This document shows positions 35,831-43,779 of a stretch of DNA of 64,000 nt, piece by piece. Made by a program: the position numbers and the translations under genes. Each line of letters opens with the position of its first letter. Within the stretch, counting starts at the first letter, position 1. The DNA comes from Thalassospira sp. MCCC 1A01148 (lineage in GTDB: Bacteria; Pseudomonadota; Alphaproteobacteria; Rhodospirillales; Thalassospiraceae), in contig NZ_LPVZ01000012.1 in NCBI RefSeq assembly GCF_001613795.1, forward strand, positions 62,001 to 126,000. The letters are read 5' to 3'. Under the pieces are notes generated by a model, which was not told the DNA's origin, searched no databases, and saw only the letters and a list, made by a program, of their open reading frames with translations.

Positions 35831-36775
35831 ATGAACGAGTTAATGCGTCGGCAGTTCGACTGGAATCTGCTCCATACCTTTACCGTTATTGTCGAGGAAC
35901 GCTCCATAACGGGGGCTGCAAACCGGCTTTTGCTGCGCCAGCCCAGCGTCAGCAATGCCCTGAAACGGCTCGAAGATCAGATTGGTGCACGTCTGATTGA
36001 CCGCGAACGTGGCCGGTTTGAAGTGACCGAGCAGGGGTTGGCGCTTTATCATGAATGTCGTGAGATTTGCGGCGCCATACGGCGGTTATCGGATGTGATG
36101 TCCGATAGCGGCAATCAGTTGACCGGGCATTTGCATATGTGGCTTGCCAGTCACGTCGTCTTCCCGCCCCTTGATGATGCCCTGTTCGAATTCAATCGCG
36201 CCCACCCGGAAGTGACCTATGAAATCGACGTTGCGACCTCGGTCAATGTTGTTGATCAGGTGCTTTCGCAGCAGGCCAGTTTCGGTATCTGTCTGGTCAA
36301 GGAACGTCACCCCAGACTGGAATATCGCCGATTGTATCGTGAACATTTCGGTTTCTTCTGCGGTCCGACCCATCATCTGTTTGGCAAGGAGGGGTTGAAA
36401 CTGGCCGACTTGCGCAGTGAAGCATTCGTATCATTCGCAACCGACCAGCTAAGCGATGCACTTGCACCCGTGGCGGTTTTGCGTGCGCAGGAAGGCATGA
36501 AGGGCAAAGTCGTTGCTGTCAGTCCGCATCTTGAAGAAGTCCGGCGTTTGATTAATGCCGGACTGGGTATCGGCCCGCTGCCGATCCATGTTGTGCAAAG
36601 CGCGACTGAACGCGGGCAGCTTTGGCGATTGCCGCCCTATGTTGATCCGCCAGCGATTGATATTTACCTTGTGACCAATCCGCGCATGTCGCTCAGTCGT
36701 GCCGAACGGTTCTTTATCGAAAACCTGACTGCGCGGCTTGATAATGCGCCCGAAGGTTATTTTATCTACCCCTAG
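35831..36775 (+). CDS. LysR-family transcriptional regulator
   Basis: A 314-residue LysR protein: winged helix-turn-helix near residues 20-40 (SITGAANRLLLRQPSVSNAL) and a C-terminal periplasmic-binding-fold effector domain. It is divergent from the ten-gene transport/catabolic operon, so it is the likely activator, with the transported compound or an intermediate as inducer. ATG 35831 is chosen over 35795 because the latter falls inside the candidate binding box. AAGG and GTGGA lie upstream of the chosen start. ATG 35843 is another option. Confidence 0.85.
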   Translation: MNELMRRQFDWNLLHTFTVIVEERSITGAANRLLLRQPSVSNALKRLEDQIGARLIDRERGRFEVTEQGLALYHECREICGAIRRLSDVMSDSGNQLTGHLHMWLASHVVFPPLDDALFEFNRAHPEVTYEIDVATSVNVVDQVLSQQASFGICLVKERHPRLEYRRLYREHFGFFCGPTHHLFGKEGLKLADLRSEAFVSFATDQLSDALAPVAVLRAQEGMKGKVVAVSPHLEEVRRLINAGLGIGPLPIHVVQSATERGQLWRLPPYVDPPAIDIYLVTNPRMSLSRAERFFIENLTARLDNAPEGYFIYP

Positions 36776-36870
36776 GGTCCAAAAGCCCAGGTCGCATCAT
36801 TCGGGCTTGCGTGTTGCACTGCTCCTGGGCGAGCATGCGGAGAAATTGCAGTTTACAGTCAGGATCGAAG

Positions 36871-37122
36871 ATGAAGCTTGTCTATTTTTCGTGGGTCAAG
36901 GACCGCATTGGAATGGCCGAAGAGCCAATTGATCTTCCCGACAACGTAAAAACGGTTGCTGATCTGTTGGCATGGCTGCCCGGTCGTGGCGAGAATTTCG
37001 CCAATGCGTTGGCGGACCCGGCAATCATTCGTGTCGCTGTCGATCAGGAATACGCGACACCCGAAACCGACGTCACCAAGGCTACCGAAATCGCCCTGTT
37101 TCCGCCGGTAACGGGTGGATAA
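36871..37122 (+). CDS. moaD: Molybdopterin synthase sulfur carrier subunit
   Basis: An 83-residue ubiquitin-fold protein ending in the diglycine PPVTGG, with MKLVYFSWVKDRIG at the start, as in MoaD. The C-terminal Gly is adenylated and thiocarboxylated, then supplies sulfur for molybdopterin. ATG 36871 follows AGGATCGAAG. MoaD is normally followed by moaE. Here the next gene is on the other strand and unrelated, so the catalytic subunit must be elsewhere. Confidence 0.88.
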   Translation: MKLVYFSWVKDRIGMAEEPIDLPDNVKTVADLLAWLPGRGENFANALADPAIIRVAVDQEYATPETDVTKATEIALFPPVTGG

Positions 37123-37145
37123 CCATCTCTTTTGCTAATGTCAGG

Positions 37146-37988
37146 TCACGTAACCTGATCCTCGCCAGTTGACGCACCAGTCGTGGCAGTTGTATCCGCA
37201 CCGCTTGCGGGTGAGATGCTGTCATTCCCGCCTGTCGGCGACACGGTCAGCGGTGAGGGATCCGCCGGCGATGGTTGCGGACCGGAATGTGGGGGTGTTG
37301 GCGGATCGCCTGCCGGGGGTTCTGCGACGGCTGGCCAGCCTTCTGCATGCTGCAAATAGGTCAGATGCCCGTCATGCAGTTGTGTGACAAAGATTTCCGT
37401 CAGGATCGGGTGATCGCCCCAGACCTCGTCTGATCGGGTGTTGACCGGGTTAACGCCGGCATCGCGCTGGGTATACTGCCATTCCGGGTTTTCCGGGGCG
37501 GCGATATCGTTGCGCAAGCCCAGCGACCAGTGCTCCCAACTATACCAGTGATCAGAGGCCATCACGATCTTGTAGTTGGTCGGTGCCACAGCAGGGGTCA
37601 GGCCATTGACAATCATGCACAGCTTCGCAAAGGCCAGACGACAGGCGCGCTCGGCATTTTCATCCAACTCTATGATCGCACGGTTGAAGTTCTCTGCGAT
37701 GACAGCGGCCTGATTGTTGGCCGCTGCATTGGCGTTAAAAGCCACATGGACCCAGTCGGTGAAACCATCGCGAAGGCCGGTCATGATGCCCGCCGCGTTG
37801 CGTGCGATGGCGCGATCAAAAATCTCGGCGGGTTCGGCGTTGCCGTGCACACTAGGTCCGCCACACAATGCCCATCCCCAGCATGCGGCATCGGGGTAGG
37901 GGTCAACAAAACCCGGATCAAGTTCAACACCCGCCCCAAGTTCGGCAGATGCCAGCCCCCTTAATTGCAAGTCGCTCAGCTGCGCCAT
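37146..37988 (-). CDS. Unrecognised protein with Pro/Ser/Thr-rich tail
   Basis: A 280-residue protein I do not recognise. Residues about 1-215 look globular: a Cys-rich start (DAACWGWALCGG), Ala/Asn-rich helices (AFNANAAANNQAAVIAENF) and an aromatic patch SDHWYSWEHWSLGL. The last 60 residues are a low-complexity linker-like tail rich in P, S, T and G. There is no signal peptide or membrane segment. AGAGGT lies before ATG 37988. It is a single gene between moaD and the choXWV terminator, with codon use similar to its neighbours. Confidence 0.7.
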   Translation of the reverse strand: MAQLSDLQLRGLASAELGAGVELDPGFVDPYPDAACWGWALCGGPSVHGNAEPAEIFDRAIARNAAGIMTGLRDGFTDWVHVAFNANAAANNQAAVIAENFNRAIIELDENAERACRLAFAKLCMIVNGLTPAVAPTNYKIVMASDHWYSWEHWSLGLRNDIAAPENPEWQYTQRDAGVNPVNTRSDEVWGDHPILTEIFVTQLHDGHLTYLQHAEGWPAVAEPPAGDPPTPPHSGPQPSPADPSPLTVSPTGGNDSISPASGADTTATTGASTGEDQVT

Positions 37989-38048
37989 GGTTACCTCTCA
38001 TCAAAACGCGGTTACCAGATCGACGCAAAACAGACGGTCTTGTGAGAC

Positions 38049-38080
38049 AAAAAAGGCGGCCTCAACGAAGGCCGCCCTTT
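38049..38080 (-). terminator. Terminator of the choXWV operon
   Basis: GGCGGCCT (38055-38062) pairs with AGGCCGCC (38069-38076). The flanking A-tract at 38049-38054 is the T-tract of the minus-strand transcript. It lies about 30 bases after the ATPase stop. Confidence 0.85.
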
Positions 38081-38106
38081 TAATCAAGATTTGTGACCGT
38101 CGATAA

Positions 38107-39309
38107 TCAGTCCGCGACAGATGCAGTCTGGGTCAGGCTGTCAAAGAACTCCTTGCGGCCCAGGGTGCCGGAAACCTTCCCATCGCGGGTCAGGATGACC
38201 GGGTTCTGGGTGATAGAGCGCATATCAATCAGATCCTTAAGCAGCACATCATCCTGTGCGACAAACACAATCGAATTGTCGGTTGCATCCAGTTCACTTG
38301 GCAGCGTGCCGTCATAATTGATCAGCTTAAGCTCGCCCCGTTCGCCATTATTGGCAGAGCGCACAACGCCATCCTGAAGCGTGACGCGGATATTGGCATC
38401 TTCCAGCATAAGCTCGCCAGCACCGGCTTTCTGGTCGCGACTGATGCGATGCATGATCGCACGCCCGCGCAGGATATTGACCGGGTTCATATGTGCGACA
38501 AAGTCAGCGACATAGTCGTTTGCCGGACGCAACGCGATATCTTCGGGCGTGCCATGCTGCACAACATAACCACCTTCCATGATGGCAATCGAATTGCCCA
38601 GTTTCATGGCTTCATCAAGATCATGGCTGACAAACAGGATGGTCTTGTTGAGCTTTTCCTGAAGATCAAGCAACTCGTCCTGCAGCCGGTTGCGGATCAG
38701 CGGATCAAGGGCCGAGAACGGTTCGTCCATCAGAAGGATCGGCGCATCGGTGGCAAAGGCGCGCGCCAGTCCAACGCGTTGCTGCATGCCGCCGGAAAGT
38801 TCATGGGCATATTTGGTCGCCCATTGATCCAGACCAACAAGGGCAAGCTTTTCACGCACGATATCACGGCGCTCGGTCGGGCCCATGCCACCCAGTTCAA
38901 GGCCAAAGCCGACATTGTCTTCAACCGTGCGCCATGGAAACAGCGCGAATTGCTGGAAGACCATGGCGACATTTTTACGACGCAGGTTTCGAAGTGTTGC
39001 GGAATCACAGCTCGTGACATCCACCATGTCATCACCCGCACGCACACGAAGCGATCCGCGCGATACGGCATTAAGCCCGTTTACACAACGCAGAAGCGAT
39101 GATTTGCCAGACCCCGAAAGCCCCATCAGGACACAAATTTCGCCTTCCGGAACGTTGAAGCTGACATCGGCAACACCAAGAACATTATTGGTGGCGGCCG
39201 CAATCTCTTCGCGGGTTTTGCCCTCGTCCAGCAGTTTAAGGGATTCTGCCTGACGGTTACCAAAGATCACGTCGATATTATCGAATTCAACAGCATTGCT
39301 CATGATCAC
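38107..39309 (-). CDS. choV: Choline/betaine ABC transporter ATPase
   Basis: A 400-residue ProV/ChoV-type ATPase: Walker A GLSGSGKSS, Q-loop FQQFALFPWRTV, signature ELSGGMQQRVGLARA, Walker B ILLMDEPFSALDPLIR, and a C-terminal extension with CBS-like character that senses osmotic or ligand state in relatives. The start overlaps the permease stop (ATGA at 39309-39306); the ATG two codons later is also possible. Third gene of the operon and followed by a terminator. The bet genes next door favour choline as the ligand. Confidence 0.9.
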   Translation of the reverse strand: MIMSNAVEFDNIDVIFGNRQAESLKLLDEGKTREEIAAATNNVLGVADVSFNVPEGEICVLMGLSGSGKSSLLRCVNGLNAVSRGSLRVRAGDDMVDVTSCDSATLRNLRRKNVAMVFQQFALFPWRTVEDNVGFGLELGGMGPTERRDIVREKLALVGLDQWATKYAHELSGGMQQRVGLARAFATDAPILLMDEPFSALDPLIRNRLQDELLDLQEKLNKTILFVSHDLDEAMKLGNSIAIMEGGYVVQHGTPEDIALRPANDYVADFVAHMNPVNILRGRAIMHRISRDQKAGAGELMLEDANIRVTLQDGVVRSANNGERGELKLINYDGTLPSELDATDNSIVFVAQDDVLLKDLIDMRSITQNPVILTRDGKVSGTLGRKEFFDSLTQTASVAD

Positions 39310-40172
39310 TGCCCCGAAGTTTCGTTGTTGTCGCGACGGCAGATGCGATCAAGCACGATGGCCAAAATCACAATCGCAAGACCCGCTTCAAAGCCCTGTG
39401 CGATATTCACTGTGTTAAGTGCGCGCACAACCGGCTTGCCCAGACCATCTGCACCGACAAGGGCGGCAATCACCACCATCGACAGCGACAGCATGATGCA
39501 TTGCGTAAGCCCCGCCATGATAGACGGCATCGCGGACGGCAATTCGACCTTGAACAGCAACTGGCGCGGCGTACAGCCAAAGCTTTCACCGGCTTCCAGA
39601 AGTGCCTTGGGGGTATTGGAAATGCCAAGATGGGTCAGGCGGATCGGGGCGGCAATCGCAAAGATCACGGTCGAAATAAGACCGGGAACCACACCCAGAC
39701 CAAACAGGATCAAGGTCGGGATCAGATACACGAAGGTCGGGATCGTCTGCATCAGGTCAAGAACCGGACGCATTGCCTGATGAAGCCAGGGACGGTGGGC
39801 GGACGCCACGCCAAGCGGCACACCGATCAACATGCAAAACAGCGTCGCATAAATGACAAGGGCCAGCGTTTCCATCGTTTCTTCCCAGTAGCCAAGATTG
39901 ACCACCAGCAACAGCGACAGAACCGTAAAGGCCGTCAGTTTCCATGACTTGTGCACAACAGCCGCCAGGACGCCAAAGGCGGCAATGATCAGAAGCGCGG
40001 GCAACCAGACCAGGAAATCAATGGTGTTTTCGATGATGAACTCGAGAACATCCGAAATGGTATAGAACACGAAGTCGGCATGTTCGTTCAGCGCATCCAT
40101 CAGGGACGATATCCACTGTCCCAGCGGAATCTTCGTTTCCGTGAGCCATTCCATGCGAAAATATCCGTTCAA
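39306..40172 (-). CDS. choW: Choline/betaine ABC transporter permease
   Basis: A 288-residue ProW/ChoW-type permease. The N-terminal extension of about 60 residues is followed by a set of transmembrane segments and the coupling loop ALLEAGESFGCTPRQLLFKVELPSAMPSI. It is translationally coupled to choV. It sits 83 bases behind choX, separated by a strong hairpin. Confidence 0.9.
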   Translation of the reverse strand: MNGYFRMEWLTETKIPLGQWISSLMDALNEHADFVFYTISDVLEFIIENTIDFLVWLPALLIIAAFGVLAAVVHKSWKLTAFTVLSLLLVVNLGYWEETMETLALVIYATLFCMLIGVPLGVASAHRPWLHQAMRPVLDLMQTIPTFVYLIPTLILFGLGVVPGLISTVIFAIAAPIRLTHLGISNTPKALLEAGESFGCTPRQLLFKVELPSAMPSIMAGLTQCIMLSLSMVVIAALVGADGLGKPVVRALNTVNIAQGFEAGLAIVILAIVLDRICRRDNNETSGQ

Positions 40173-40193
40173 TGAGAATTAAGAAAAATGCAT

Positions 40194-40237
40194 CCGATGC
40201 GCCCGGATCGACCTTGGGTCGGGGGCGGGCGCATCGG
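40194..40237 (-). terminator. Attenuator-like hairpin between choX and choW
   Basis: CCGATGCGCCCG (40194-40205) and CGGGCGCATCGG (40226-40237) are perfect 12-bp arms. On the minus strand the stem is followed by ATGCATTTTTCTT, a partial terminator signal. It probably leaves choX more abundant than choWV. Confidence 0.8.
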
Positions 40238-40255
40238 TAAAATCAATCGCGGTGC

Positions 40256-41215
40256 TTAAAGACCAAGACCGGATTTCAGGGCTGCTTTGGCGTCGCCACC
40301 GTCAAAGGTGGTCACACCGTCAAGCCATGCCATTGCTGCGTCCGGGTTGGCTTTGAGCCATGCGGTTGCGGCTTCAGCCGGATCGGTGCCTTCGTTCAGG
40401 ATCGCGTCCATGATTTCGTTTTCCATGGCGAGGCTGAATTTCAGGTTGGTAACGAATTTGCCAGCATTCGGGCATTCGACAGTGTAACCGGCACGCAGGT
40501 TGGTGTGAACAGTCGCACCGCCAAAGTTCGGGCCAAAGACGTCATCGCCGCCATCAAGATAGGCCATGTCGTATTTCGCGTTCATCGGGTGCGGTTCCCA
40601 ACCGAGGAAAACGATGAACTGATCGCGCGAGGATTTGCGCTTTACCTCGGCCAGCATGCCCTGTTCGGAGGATTCAACGAGTTCAAACTCGCCAAGACCA
40701 AACTGGTCGCTATCGATCATGTCCTGGATCAGGCGGTTGCCGTCATTGCCCGGTTCAATGCCATAGATCTCGCCATCCAGTTCGTCATGGAACTTGGCGA
40801 TATCAGCAAAGTCTTTCAGACCGGCGTCAAAGGCATTCTGGGTGACAGCCAGCGTGTATTTCGCACCTTCAAGGTTGGCACCGGTTGATACGACCGTGCC
40901 TTTGTCGAGATAGGGCTGAATGTCAGCAGCCATGGTCGGCATCCAGTTGCCCAGGAAGACGTCAACGTCGCCATTGGCAAGGCTGGTATAGGTGACCGGA
41001 ACCGACAGAAGTTCGGTTTCAGCAGTATAGCCGAGTGATTCAAGAATCACCGATGCGGTTGCCGTGGTGGCCGTGATGTCGGTCCAGCCAACATCAGAGA
41101 AAGTCACGGTTTGGCAGGCTTCGCTATCGGCGGCTTTTGCACCGGCGGCACCCAGAAGGGTGGTCGCAATGATGGTGCTGCCAAGCAGGCGGCCGAACGT
41201 GGAAAGATTGGTCAT
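40256..41215 (-). CDS. choX: Choline-binding periplasmic protein
   Basis: A 319-residue binding protein with a Sec signal ending AKA near residue 28. The mature part has ChoX/ProX-type features, including the aromatic-rich segments FSDVGWTD, VFLGNWMP and FLGWEPHPMN that build the aromatic box around the trimethylammonium group. GGGAGAACC lies before ATG 41215. First gene of choXWV. A hairpin in its leader (41251-41276) and a BetI-like site (41471-41484) lie upstream. Confidence 0.9.
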   Translation of the reverse strand: MTNLSTFGRLLGSTIIATTLLGAAGAKAADSEACQTVTFSDVGWTDITATTATASVILESLGYTAETELLSVPVTYTSLANGDVDVFLGNWMPTMAADIQPYLDKGTVVSTGANLEGAKYTLAVTQNAFDAGLKDFADIAKFHDELDGEIYGIEPGNDGNRLIQDMIDSDQFGLGEFELVESSEQGMLAEVKRKSSRDQFIVFLGWEPHPMNAKYDMAYLDGGDDVFGPNFGGATVHTNLRAGYTVECPNAGKFVTNLKFSLAMENEIMDAILNEGTDPAEAATAWLKANPDAAMAWLDGVTTFDGGDAKAALKSGLGL

Positions 41216-41250
41216 GCTTCTGGTTCTCCCTTGTATAAACCTAATGTTAC

Positions 41251-41276
41251 TGATGACCGGATAGGGCCGGTCATCA
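41251..41276 (-). other. Perfect hairpin in the choX leader
   Basis: TGATGACCGG (41251-41260) and CCGGTCATCA (41267-41276) form a 10-bp stem with a 6-base loop, 36 bases before the choX start. There is no T-tract. It could be a leader RNA structure or an operator. Confidence 0.6.
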
Positions 41277-41470
41277 GAAGACTCTCGGTTCCGGAGGCCA
41301 GACGAACATCAACGCAACATAGATGTCGCCAACACTCGCCCAGAGCCGTCAACACGTTCCCCCGAACGTGATTAACGGGCCGGAATAATCACAAAAAACA
41401 GCCACATTGCCGCGCAGCAAAGGCTAAAAGCCCTGAGAAACGCGCCGCAAATGCCGACGTGTTTTTATTG

Positions 41471-41484
41471 ATTGATTGTTCAAT
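41471..41484. promoter_or_regulatory. Candidate BetI operator
   Basis: ATTGA-TTGT-TCAAT, perfect 5-bp arms, within a longer AT-rich element. It sits in the 377-base gap between divergent choX and betI, as expected for the choline-sensitive repressor BetI. ATTGA/TCAAT arms match my recollection of BetI sites. The rest of this gap, apart from the hairpin above, shows nothing clear. Confidence 0.6.
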
Positions 41485-41592
41485 TAAATTACAGCATATT
41501 CTGGTTACGTCAATTGCGAAGGACTAAAAACTGCATTTTATGCTGTTGCAGCGACGGTAAACCCTTCGCAACGCAGAGGATTGGATGAATTA

Positions 41593-42183
41593 ATGCCCAA
41601 GGTTGGTATGCAGCCTGTTCGCCGCAGGCAGTTGATCGACGCGACGATTGAAACCATTCATAGCCACGGATTCGCCGATACGACGATTGCCCGTATCGCG
41701 AAGGCTGCGGGGATGTCGTCTGGGATTATTTCGCACTATTTTGGTGGCAAGAACGCGTTGCTTGAAGCAACCATGCGCTCCCTGATGCAGGATTTGCGCA
41801 ACGATTATCTGGTGCGTCTGGCGACGGCCAAGACGCCGATTGATCGCCTGGAAGCGATCATTAACACCAACTTCAACGAAGAACAGTTCACACCACAGGT
41901 GACTGTGGCTTGGCTGTCATTCTGGGCACAGGTGCCATTTTCCGATGCGTTGAGTCGGCTGAACAATATCTATTTTCAGCGGCTGGCCTCAAACCTGCGC
42001 CATGAACTGCGTCAATTGACGACCGAACAATGTGCTGATGACATTTCAGCCGTAATCGCCGCCATGGTGGACGGGATCTGGGTGCGCACCGGCCTGTCTC
42101 ACGGCAAATCCGATATCGCAGGGGCGCGCAAAATGGTGCTGGGCACCTTGCGCATGTATCTGGCGAATTCGCCAGCCCGATAG
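41593..42183 (+). CDS. betI: Choline-responsive TetR repressor
   Basis: A 196-residue TetR-family regulator with helix-turn-helix IARIAKAAGMSSGIISHYFG near residues 33-52 and the BetI N-terminus MPKVGMQPVRRRQLIDAT. BetI represses the bet genes and releases DNA when choline binds. ATG 41593 is chosen because it gives the family's standard start; a TTG at 41581 would add four residues. First gene of betIBA. Confidence 0.9.
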   Translation: MPKVGMQPVRRRQLIDATIETIHSHGFADTTIARIAKAAGMSSGIISHYFGGKNALLEATMRSLMQDLRNDYLVRLATAKTPIDRLEAIINTNFNEEQFTPQVTVAWLSFWAQVPFSDALSRLNNIYFQRLASNLRHELRQLTTEQCADDISAVIAAMVDGIWVRTGLSHGKSDIAGARKMVLGTLRMYLANSPAR

Positions 42184-42248
42184 ATGCAACCGACCCATAG
42201 AAACGTTCAAGGCTGCCGATCAAACGTGCAGCCAGCAGGAGTTTTAAG

Positions 42249-43706
42249 ATGAGCCTTTATCAAATTCAGAATTTCATCAACGGCAAGAAGACCCAGGGGT
42301 CGGGCGCGGAAATGGTAACGCTGAATCCCGCGACCAACACCGTTCTTGCAAAGGGCCGCGAAAGTACCGCTGCTGATGTTGACGCCGCAGTCAAGGCTGC
42401 CCGCGCCGGGTTCGAGATTTGGAAAAACACCCCGGCTGCCGAACGGGCGCGTGTGCTGTTCAAGGCCGCCCAGATCTTGCGTGACCGCAATGATGAACTG
42501 GCACTGGTTGAAACCCGCGATACGGGCCGTGCCATTCAGGAAACCGAAATTGTCGATGTGATTTCCGGTGTTGAATGCCTTGAATATTTCGCCGGTGTCG
42601 CCGGAAGCCTTGCCGGTGAGCATATCGATCTTGCGGGCAACTTTGCCTATACCCGCCGCGAAGCAGTTGGCGTTTGTGGCGCCATCGGTGCCTGGAACTA
42701 TCCGATCCAGATTGCTTGCTGGAAGGCGGCCCCGGCACTGGCATGCGGTAACGCGGTTGTCTACAAACCGTCTGAGACCACGCCGCTTTCTGCCATCGCT
42801 GTGGCCGAAGCCCTTCAGGAAGCCGGTCTTCCCGATGGCGTTTACAACGTTGTGCAAGGTGCTCGTGAAAGCGGTGCCGCGCTGGTTGAACATCCCGGCG
42901 TTGACAAGATTTCCCTGACCGGTTCGGCCGCAACCGGTGCCAAGGTCGCATCCGTTGCTGCTGGCGGCATGAAGGCCGTCACCATGGAACTTGGTGGCAA
43001 ATCGCCGATGATCGTGTTCGAGGATGCCGATCTGGACAACGCCGTTTCCGGCGCGCAGATGGCGAACTTCTATTCATCGGGTCAGATTTGCTCGAACGGG
43101 ACGCGTGTGTTCGTGCATGAAAGTGTGGCCGATGCCTTCATCGAAAAGCTGATCGCACGGTCCAGGGATCTTGTTCTTGGCGATCCGGAAAAGCCTGAAA
43201 CCCAGGTCGGTCCGATCGTCACCAAGGCCCAGTATGAACAGGTCATGTCCTATATCGAAAAGGGCAAGGCAGAGGGGGCAAAATGCGTCCTTGGCGGCCA
43301 TGCCGTGTCTGAAGGCATGCCAGAAGGCGGGCTTTTCGTTGCACCGACCGTCTTTACCGGTTGCACCGATGACATGACCATCGTGCGCGAGGAAATTTTT
43401 GGTCCGGTGATGTCCGTACTGACCTTTAGCGACGAAGACGAAGCGATCAAGCGCGCCAACGACACCGAATATGGTCTGGCAGCGGGTGTGTTCACCAAGG
43501 ATCTGTCACGCGGCCATCGCGTGGTTGCCCGCCTTGAGGCCGGTACCTGCTGGATCAATACCTATAACATCACCCCGATCGAGATGCCGTTTGGCGGTGT
43601 GAAGAAGTCGGGCGTTGGCCGCGAAAATGGCCGCGCGGCAATTGAATATTACACCCGCATCAAATCCGTTTATGTCGAAACCGGCGATGTCGAGGCCCCT
43701 TACTAA
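42249..43706 (+). CDS. betB: Betaine aldehyde dehydrogenase
   Basis: A 485-residue NAD-dependent aldehyde dehydrogenase; catalytic Glu in MELGGKSPMIVF and Cys in SSGQICSNGTRVF. It oxidises betaine aldehyde to glycine betaine, the second step after BetA. AGGAG lies upstream of the ATG. It is flanked by betI and betA in one operon, which makes the assignment secure among the many ALDHs. Confidence 0.93.
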   Translation: MSLYQIQNFINGKKTQGSGAEMVTLNPATNTVLAKGRESTAADVDAAVKAARAGFEIWKNTPAAERARVLFKAAQILRDRNDELALVETRDTGRAIQETEIVDVISGVECLEYFAGVAGSLAGEHIDLAGNFAYTRREAVGVCGAIGAWNYPIQIACWKAAPALACGNAVVYKPSETTPLSAIAVAEALQEAGLPDGVYNVVQGARESGAALVEHPGVDKISLTGSAATGAKVASVAAGGMKAVTMELGGKSPMIVFEDADLDNAVSGAQMANFYSSGQICSNGTRVFVHESVADAFIEKLIARSRDLVLGDPEKPETQVGPIVTKAQYEQVMSYIEKGKAEGAKCVLGGHAVSEGMPEGGLFVAPTVFTGCTDDMTIVREEIFGPVMSVLTFSDEDEAIKRANDTEYGLAAGVFTKDLSRGHRVVARLEAGTCWINTYNITPIEMPFGGVKKSGVGRENGRAAIEYYTRIKSVYVETGDVEAPY

Positions 43707-43779
43707 GGGCCTTTGATAAACGAACGTCGCCAAATTCTCACCGGCTGCCCACACAGCAAGACCAAACAAGGGATCAGAA

